A stretch of 13,975 nucleotides of DNA from Ectocarpus siliculosus (taxonomy: Eukaryota; Sar; Phaeophyceae; Ectocarpales; Ectocarpaceae), in the NCBI GenBank assembly GCA_000310025.1, contig FN649726.1, positions 471,527-485,501 on the forward strand, given 5' to 3'. Positions 9,401 through 13,975 of this stretch are shown one piece after another. Both the position numbers and the translations under genes were made by a program. The notes under the pieces are model-generated. The model was not told the DNA's origin, did not search any database, and saw nothing but the letters and a program-made list of their open reading frames with translations. Numbering within the stretch: the stretch's first letter is position 1; every line of letters begins with the position of its first letter.

Positions 9401-10632
9401 CTGCTAGCTATCGGCCGAAGAAGCGAGAGGAGACGAACGTTTGGTCGGGTCTGCGTTCACCGCTTGTTGCTTTTTTTGTTTGCAGCGGCTTTTCCATCTC
9501 GGCAGCGACCTTCGAGAGAGGCATCACACCAACATCACACTCGTTCCTAGACACCACCATTGACGATGCATGTACTGCTGTACTCCTCTCTACACTTCTT
9601 GTGTGCGGGAGGATATCGCCTCTACTCCTGCTGTTTGTTATAACTAGCGGTGGAGGAAGCGATAGGGGAGAAGAAAATTGTAGTTGGGTCTCGATTCAAC
9701 CACGAATGTTTTTTTGTGCGGCTCTTTTTTTCATCGGCAGTGACCTTGGAGAGAGGCATTATCACCAACAGTAGCCTTCGAAGGTTTTTCGATCAAGTAA
9801 ACACGTTGGATAAAGCATTCAATTGGGGAAGTTGGGTTAAGGCACGTGTGTGGTGGCCAAGGTTATCTCCTGTGTGACGTTTTTCTTCTGGCAAAACGGA
9901 CGGGCGCACGGACTCGTTACCAGGTACCTTCAACAACCCAAACGACTACCTGCTATCTACACATTGCATACAAGTCAATCAAGTTGACCCAGTCTACGTT
10001 TTTTAGAAAACAAACGTTCTCTCACACAGAAAGACTACCCATTCGAGATATGAGCACAATAGTGGATTGGGATGTGTGGAAGTCTTTTCAGTGACCTCCA
10101 GTGAGGACACTGAGCTTTCTCGAGAGTTTTTTCCTGCGACAGCAGCAGTCGCACGTGATCCGTACCACTTGCCAACATCTTCGACCGGAGATCTTCAGCT
10201 ACAGGGCCAGGCGCAGTCAGTACAAAGGAGCCGCGGCTTGAATCCCTATACAAGCAAGCGTAGCTTACAACACACGCACACACACACACACACACGCTGC
10301 GCCACACTAACAGCGGGTCGGACTCTGAAGAATGACACGCGAGCGTCGCTGGCGAAACATGGCTGCTGACTTTGTCCCAAGGACGCACGTTATGTTGCCG
10401 TGCGCGAGGATCACCCACTCACCGTCAGAGACTCAAGTTTGCTGGTTAACCTGTCGAGTTTATCGTTGAGACCAGCGAGGGCATCCGCCTGGGAGGATTC
10501 GCTGCTTGTGATCGCTGCTTCTGCGGCTGCTGTTGCTCTCGCCAGGCAGCAGACTACAAGGATCGCCACCTTGACATGACAACGAGGCCGCCACATGAAC
10601 AGCGTCAGACCGCTGACTCTTTCACGAGGCAT
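6260..10632 (-). CDS. Multi-exon membrane protein, unrecognised
   Basis: Model, in transcript order: 10632-10423, 10133-10096 (tentative), 8925-8836, 8761-8539, 8168-7890, 7495-7355, 7037-6936, and 6427-6260 (tentative), giving 416 residues. The start ATG at 10632 sits in GCCGCCATG, a strong eukaryotic start context. Residues ~21-38 form a hydrophobic signal sequence (KVAILVVCCLARATAAA), followed by a short coiled coil (ALAGLNDKLDRLTSKLESL). An acidic Lys/Glu/Gly-rich linker (114-145) leads to hydrophobic segments at ~148-172 (PAWLVVATFAHEVWLLL), ~192-213, ~222-242 and ~311-327 (KLIVVSVVWAMHAIANL). Exons 8761-8539, 8168-7890, 7495-7355 and 7037-6936 have GC-rich third positions, clean GT-AG borders (gtaaga, gtaggg, gtgagt, gtgagt) and end in phase 0. 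The gene converges on the NPHP4 homologue. I do not recognise the family. An endomembrane or plasma-membrane location is inferred from the signal sequence and hydrophobic segments. Confidence 0.62.
7355..7495 (-). other. Exon with the fourth hydrophobic segment
   Basis: Forty-seven codons lie between ccttacag and CTG|gtgagt. The exon encodes GFDTATHALIVRDMVRWDEE, a charged stretch, then KLIVVSVVWAMHAIANL, a likely membrane helix. Both ends are in phase 0, matching the neighbouring exons at 7890-8168 and 6936-7037. Confidence 0.7.
7890..8168 (-). other. Main membrane exon of the unrecognised gene
   Basis: This is a 93-codon exon between gctgctgcag and CAG|gtaggg, in phase 0 at both ends. It encodes LRRRLYWVIAGVLAAYW and LKMVAISSLYHVGKIILISL, two hydrophobic segments, followed by an amphipathic stretch (MDHWHMSSFKDVLLCLKRM). 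Third positions are mostly G or C, unlike the flanking introns. Overlapping open frames of 184 and 198 codons on the same strand read through its splice sites and are not separate genes. Confidence 0.75.
8479..8633. repeat. 14 bp perfect inverted repeat spanning a donor site
   Basis: CGTTCGCGCACGAG at 8479-8492 is the exact reverse complement of 8620-8633. In the - strand transcript one arm lies in the coding exon 8539-8761 and the other in the following intron. Pairing would enclose the donor site at 8538 in a loop of about 127 nt. The arms are GC-rich and would form a stable stem. Confidence 0.7.
9388..9770. repeat. Diverged direct repeat, about 150 bp, within an intron
   Basis: 9388-9534 and 9620-9770 align along their length. 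Shared anchors include GAGAGAGGCAT followed by a short gap and CACCAACA, the CGGCAGYGACCTT block, GGTCGGGTCT/AGTTGGGTCT and the T-rich run before GCGGCT. Both copies lie in the long intron between the exons ending at 10096 and starting at 8925. I see no coding potential in them; it looks like an old local duplication. Confidence 0.65.
10266..10295. repeat. (CA)n microsatellite
   Basis: A run of CA/AC dinucleotides with one CG interruption lies in the first intron of the - strand gene. It is typical of nuclear eukaryotic DNA. Confidence 0.9.
10423..10632 (-). other. First coding exon: signal sequence and coiled coil
   Basis: Seventy codons run from ATG at 10632 to the donor ACG|gtgagt. Basic residues precede a hydrophobic core (VAILVVCCLA), and ATAAA-E is a plausible signal-peptidase site. 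The heptad-like tail LNDKLDRLTSKLESL follows. The frame stays open upstream to another ATG at 10818, but the GCCGCC context and the position of the hydrophobic core favour 10632. A weaker donor, GACAG|gttaac, would end the exon eight codons earlier in phase 2. That would allow direct joining to the exon at 8925, or to a longer exon 2 starting at 10245 (LRSKMLASGTDHVRLLLSQ). Confidence 0.65.
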
Positions 10633-11052
10633 GGCGGCCCGATTACGCAAAGTGCTGGAAGCTTGACCTTCGTCTATGCGGCATTCCACGACTACGTGGG
10701 GTACAGCGACGGCCGGTTTCTTCTGTCGTTGTCTCTCTGCTTGTGCGCGTGTGCCTCTGCGTCGACTGTCCAGTAGCCGAGTGCAGTGGCAGAGGGCACG
10801 GGTCTGCCCATACCCCACTGCACTCTGTTAATTTCGCGCGGCCCCCCGCCTAACGAACATCCGAACATGAACATGCAATACTGTAGCTCATGAAGGAGTA
10901 GTTGTGCTGTCGTTCGTGCTGGCAAAACACCGGTCCTGCAGCAGCCCACGTGTGGCGAACGCCCAACTGGAGCCTTTTTCTAGCCATGCCGCTCTGGTTC
11001 AGCGGCTTTCGTTAGCAGTAAGAAAATAACGACAGGTGTGACGCATGTTCTA

Positions 11053-11085
11053 ACGTCACACGACGTCACACGCCGTCACACGACG
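11053..11085 (+). promoter_or_regulatory. Three tandem CRE-like boxes in a divergent promoter
   Basis: The 10 bp unit ACGTCACACG occurs at 11053 and 11063, then as CCGTCACACG at 11073, followed by ACG. A further TGACGC lies near 11039. ACGTCA is the half-site bound by many bZIP proteins. The array ends ten bases before the ATG at 11095. It could serve that gene, the gene starting at 10632 on the other strand, or both, or lie within a 5' UTR. Confidence 0.5.
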
Positions 11086-11094
11086 CAGAGGAGC

Positions 11095-11661
11095 ATGACA
11101 TCATCGTTGTTGTCTGCCGAAGATATCGACAAGTTACAGCGCCGTTTCTCCACGCTCGAGGCAGATATTGACACGCTTTCCACGGCGCTATCCCAGCTGC
11201 CGGCTGCTCGCAGTAGTGGGGCTGGATCAGCTCGCCGCCTTCGCAGCCATGACAGACCTTTCGGCACGATTCAGGTCGCCGATGGCCTTCGCGGGCTGTT
11301 CGGTTCACCTCCGGCAAGGACAACGCACCCACCGCTGTTGGGACACCTCATGGTAGCCTTCGTCGCAGCTGCCGTGGCTCTGGTGTTGTGGCGGGTTCGG
11401 CTGCTGAAGGTGGGGAAACGAGCTCGAGATGCACATGTCGGAAAATTAGGCGTAGCATGTCAGAGCAGACCGAACTCGGCCATATTCAACCTCCAACTGT
11501 ACTGCTGTACATTCTGGACGTGTACAAGCTGGTCTGACCAAGAAGCTAACGTTCGTTCTTTCATGTCCCACTCTGCTGTTTCAACGAATTTAGACTTCAA
11601 ATTTGCTCGTATAAGACCACAGGGGATGCGCAGGTGCCGGAAATTTTCGGATCTGAGTTGA
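11095..11661 (+). CDS. Small coiled-coil protein with one membrane segment; 3' end in a MITE
   Basis: The ATG at 11095 has A at -3. The reading frame encodes 188 residues with GC-rich third positions in its first ~105 codons. Residues ~8-36 are coiled-coil-like (AEDIDKLQRRFSTLEADIDTL), 37-80 are a Ser/Arg/Gly/Pro-rich linker, and 82-99 are a membrane segment (LGHLMVAFVAAAVALVLW) followed by basic RVRLLKVGKR. That layout suits a tail-anchored or single-pass protein. From about residue 144 the frame lies inside the transposable element at 11525, so the last 45 residues are element-derived unless a donor is used first. AAG|gtgggg at 11410 is one candidate donor, which would leave 105 residues before splicing. 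I do not recognise the family. It is divergent from the gene starting at 10632. Confidence 0.5.
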   Translation: MTSSLLSAEDIDKLQRRFSTLEADIDTLSTALSQLPAARSSGAGSARRLRSHDRPFGTIQVADGLRGLFGSPPARTTHPPLLGHLMVAFVAAAVALVLWRVRLLKVGKRARDAHVGKLGVACQSRPNSAIFNLQLYCCTFWTCTSWSDQEANVRSFMSHSAVSTNLDFKFARIRPQGMRRCRKFSDLS

Positions 11662-12207
11662 TTTTAGGTATATAACTATCAATTGGCGGCATAGTTGGGA
11701 TACTTCCGGTACTGAAATCAGCATTAAAAAAAGTTTCTCAGATCAAGCTGAAAATTGCTGTGCATGTACCTGGGAACATCGCGAGAGGAAAGATGGTAGT
11801 TTCAAGGCTCACGGCATCTTCCATCAGAAGTTATGGCCTATTAAAGAATCCGATACAACACACGAGATACCTGAGGCAACGTAAGGATCTCGCGATTCCC
11901 ACGCTGTTTTGTTGAATTAGAAGCTGAAATTTCGACACGGCATCCCCATGAGCACAACAAACAAATAAGCCACTGCGCCATTTGACTTTTTTCTTTTTTT
12001 CTGCGACTTTTTGGCATAGCAAATATTCCCATGAATACTAATATCAGCCTAACTTACGAAATAAAAAAAAAATCCAAATAGCGCAGTGGCCTTTGTGTTT
12101 ATAGTACTCATGCAGATGCCGTGTCAAAATTTCAGGTTTTAACTCGAAAAAACCGCGTGGGAAATCCGCTCCAACCTTCAAATTTGCGTCTTGGTCAGAC
12201 CAGCTTG
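11525..12207. mobile_element. Tc1/mariner-type MITE, 683 bp, TA-flanked
   Basis: CAAGCTGGTCTGACCAAGA at 11525-11543 is repeated exactly in reverse complement at 12189-12207. Each end is flanked directly by TA (11523-11524 and 12208-12209), the target duplication typical of Tc1/mariner elements. No transposase frame is present, and the interior is AT-rich with a long palindrome. This fits a non-autonomous MITE moved by an element elsewhere in the genome. Confidence 0.78.
11892..12170. repeat. Long imperfect palindrome inside the MITE
   Basis: The arms are about 11892-11997 and 12062-12170, with a ~60 bp loop. Paired anchors include CTGAAATTTCGACACGGCAT with its partner at about 12114-12136, GCCACTGCGCCATTTG with its partner near 12073-12091, and TTCCCACGC with GCGTGGGAA at 12155-12163. 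The arms differ at several positions and end at T-rich and A-rich runs next to the loop. Confidence 0.8.
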
Positions 12208-12410
12208 TAAGCACAGCAACTCGGGAGTTTTCGTCCATGATCCTACGCTACAGAGAGCTGTACAGCCGTGCGCACGCTATGCATGTGACTCTATCAGCGC
12301 TAGACGCCTGTGCATTATCGCTTTTTGGCTCCACACCACTGACGGTACAAATCGTGTTCCACTCTGCACGACAGCAGTGAGCGGTTCTGCTGTAGTCGAC
12401 CACACAGATT

Positions 12411-12618
12411 TGCCTGGGATATCACCCCCCCTTTTGGACCGATTTTCAAAGCTCATATGCTCTGTAAACAGCAGTGACGGTGCCGAAAATGACGGGGTTG
12501 GAAACGTCTCGTCGAGAACTTTCTAAAAAACCTGGTATCGTTTGATTTGGGCATCATGTCCATCGTGGAGTAATCGAGCTCTGAAAATTGGTCCAGGGGG
12601 TGTGGTATCTTATGCAAC
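12411..12618. repeat. Second foldback element
   Basis: The left arm, about 12411-12461 (GGACCGATTTTCAAAGCTC), pairs with the right arm, about 12568-12618 (GAGCTCTGAAAATTGGTCC). Beyond the arms the match continues through C-rich/G-rich and GATATCACC/GGTATCTT blocks. The spacer is about 106 bp. It lies 200 bp from the MITE but shares no obvious sequence with it. It is probably the remnant of another non-autonomous element; no clear target duplication was found. Confidence 0.6.
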
Positions 12619-13337
12619 ACTGCGGCACCCGTCTACCGTAGAGTTGACTTTCTACTTTCACCTGCAAGAAAGCAACTCATTTCGTTGTCTGGGAGGCAAA
12701 AACATTCCAAGCACATCCTACATACTCTGTGCATTCAATGGTACCCAGACGTTACCGCACGTGTTCTTACGTTTTCATCCCGTGTAAGATGCTACGTTTC
12801 GTCTCATTTGTGGGCGAACGGAGGTTATTTTTATGGGATTGAAAACAGACTATTTCACGCTGGCTCTATTTTCATTGTAAAACCCAATAGTATTAGATAA
12901 TAAAAGAAAAAAATAACTTCCCCGCCGTTGACATCCTGCGCATTCTATCGTTATCAGTAAAGACACAATGAAGGGGCGTCATGTGTGCTGGTACGCTCAG
13001 GTTTGCTACTGGAGCTGAAACATCGAAATATCGAACGTCGCATCAGTCCCTGAGAACAGTCAGTAGTCCGCGCCGGAACCCAACATTTTTCACAGCTATG
13101 TTCACCGCCGCGGACGGTAAACCCCTGAACGGCGGCGTCAGCAGTAGCTAGTGGCATCAGCTACGGAAGGAAACCCGCAGTTGCGGAGATTGGAGTCAGT
13201 GGTGGCGAGCACAAGCTGTACAAGACATTGGATGTCGGCCAAGTTTGGTGAAATTTCCGGAGATTGTAGGCCGCAACTACGGGCCTCGATATCACCACTC
13301 AATGAGCGGATGTGAGCGCGTCAATACCCCCCCCCCC
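12619..13337. other. Gene-free AT-rich stretch with one hairpin
   Basis: Open frames here are short, lack codon bias and begin or end in repeats. The only structure noted is an inverted pair, CCCGCAGTTGCGG (13174-13186) and CCGCAACTACGGG (13271-13283), with one mismatch and an 84 bp spacer. An A-rich run at about 12897-12916 and an 11-base poly-C at 13327-13337 bound simple sequence. Confidence 0.5.
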
Positions 13338-13462
13338 GGTGTTTGCCATCGGGGTTTGGGTTTTCGTCGCTTGGCAACGACGTTGTAAAACAAGCCCCCC
13401 ACTCGGTGTTTGCCATCGGGATTGGGTTTTCGTCGCTTGGCAACGACGTTGTAAAACAAGCC
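13338..13462. repeat. 67 bp tandem repeat, two copies
   Basis: The copies at 13338-13396 and 13405-13462 share GGTGTTTGCCATCGGG, GGGTTTTCGTCGCTTGGC and AACGACGTTGTAAAACAAGCC. They differ only by GTTT/ATT near the middle and by the short C-rich joint. Each unit can fold on CGTCG/CGACG. The repeat is open in one + strand frame (repeating GFSSLGNDVVKQ), but no start, stop or splice context supports a gene. Confidence 0.9.
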
Positions 13463-13496
13463 AATTCACTTCGTGAACTCGGCAACCAGGTTATCG

Positions 13497-13528
13497 TTTT
13501 TTTTTTTTTTACCTCGGTTTTTTTTTTT
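13497..13528. repeat. Paired T homopolymer runs
   Basis: Two T runs of more than nine bases are separated by ACCTCGG. This is simple sequence next to the tandem repeat. Confidence 0.85.
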
Positions 13529-13925
13529 GGCGGTAACCATAATGGTGGTCGAGTAGATCATGTTGTGCGGGGTCGAGAAACCTCACTCCGCGCAACGGGG
13601 GATGATCGCACCACGTTGTGTTAAAATGGTCAAGCTTCCTCGAGGCAGTTACACAGTGCTTACAACTGTCTCTGGAAGTGAAAGCACCAGAAAATAAATT
13701 AAGTCATACGTAGCTGTCATCCGTACGCAAGGAAGTAAGCACAAGATGCCGAACACCCTTAGCAGGATGCAGCTCACCCTTCATGCGACTCGCCAAATAC
13801 CTCACGGCGCTTCGCGCTTGGTGATGTGAGAGCCTGGTCCGGTGGGAACCCGGCGTGCTCCGTCCCGGCTTTGTAGGGATGCGAGGTCAATGGTCAAACG
13901 ACTACGGCATGCACGACTATGATTA

Positions 13926-13950
13926 CCCCCCCCCCCCCCCCCCCCCCCCC
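13926..13950. repeat. 25-base poly-C tract
   Basis: An uninterrupted C run lies between GATTA and GAATATG, close to the window edge. The sequence from 13529 to 13925 holds no gene I can support. A GGCGCTTCGCGC-type small hairpin at about 13805 is its only visible structure. Confidence 0.9.
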
Positions 13951-13975
13951 GAATATGATCAGTCTAGAGAGGCCA

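Noticed and set aside
9274-9774. 166-codon + strand open frame
   Set aside because: It spans the intronic direct repeat, includes homopolymer-encoded Phe runs and uses no biased codons, so it is more likely chance.
12191-12526. 111-codon + strand open frame after the MITE
   Set aside because: It begins inside the MITE terminal repeat and runs into the second foldback, with no codon bias or recognisable domain.
13790-13880. Possible tRNA or small structured RNA near the GC-rich hairpins
   Set aside because: No A-box/B-box pair or cloverleaf could be laid out; only a short GCGCTTCGCGC hairpin is visible.
1-13975. CRISPR array, rRNA, prophage, operon or restriction/defence system
   Set aside because: There are no spaced direct repeats of array type, no conserved rRNA segments and no bacterial gene organisation. 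The window is eukaryotic.

Overview
This window looks like nuclear DNA of a flagellated protist, most plausibly a brown alga or another stramenopile alga. The evidence is genes of many short exons joined by 75-1,200 bp introns with GT(GC)-AG borders, strongly GC-ending codons inside exons, microsatellites and poly-C runs, MITE-like foldback elements, and a ciliary transition-zone gene. Nothing bacterial is visible: no operons and no Shine-Dalgarno spacing. The lineage is an inference; the eukaryotic nature is seen directly.

Layout. (1) 355-5001, + strand: the C-terminal 710 residues of a nephrocystin-4 (NPHP4) homologue in 11 exons. All ten junctions keep the reading frame, and the 5' part of the gene lies before the window. 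It carries an EF-hand loop upstream of the conserved Ig/MSP-like domains, and its last intron has a GC donor. (2) 5002-6259: intergenic space between converging genes, with a candidate poly(A) signal. (3) About 6260-10632, - strand: a multi-exon gene for an unrecognised protein with an N-terminal signal peptide or anchor, a short coiled coil and about four membrane segments. The central exons are well supported; exon 2, the exon 3/4 junction and the last exon are tentative. (4) 10633-11094: a divergent promoter region with three tandem ACGTCA-type boxes. (5) 11095-11661, + strand: an ORF for a small coiled-coil protein with one membrane segment, whose reading frame runs into a transposable element. 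(6) 11525-12207: a 683 bp Tc1/mariner-type MITE flanked by TA, with a large internal palindrome. (7) 12411-13975: gene-poor DNA with a second foldback, a 67 bp tandem repeat, homopolymer runs and a 25-base poly-C tract.

How the parts relate: the NPHP4 homologue would work at the flagellar transition zone. The - strand membrane protein converges on it tail to tail and diverges from the small coiled-coil/membrane protein. No functional link among the three can be shown from sequence alone.
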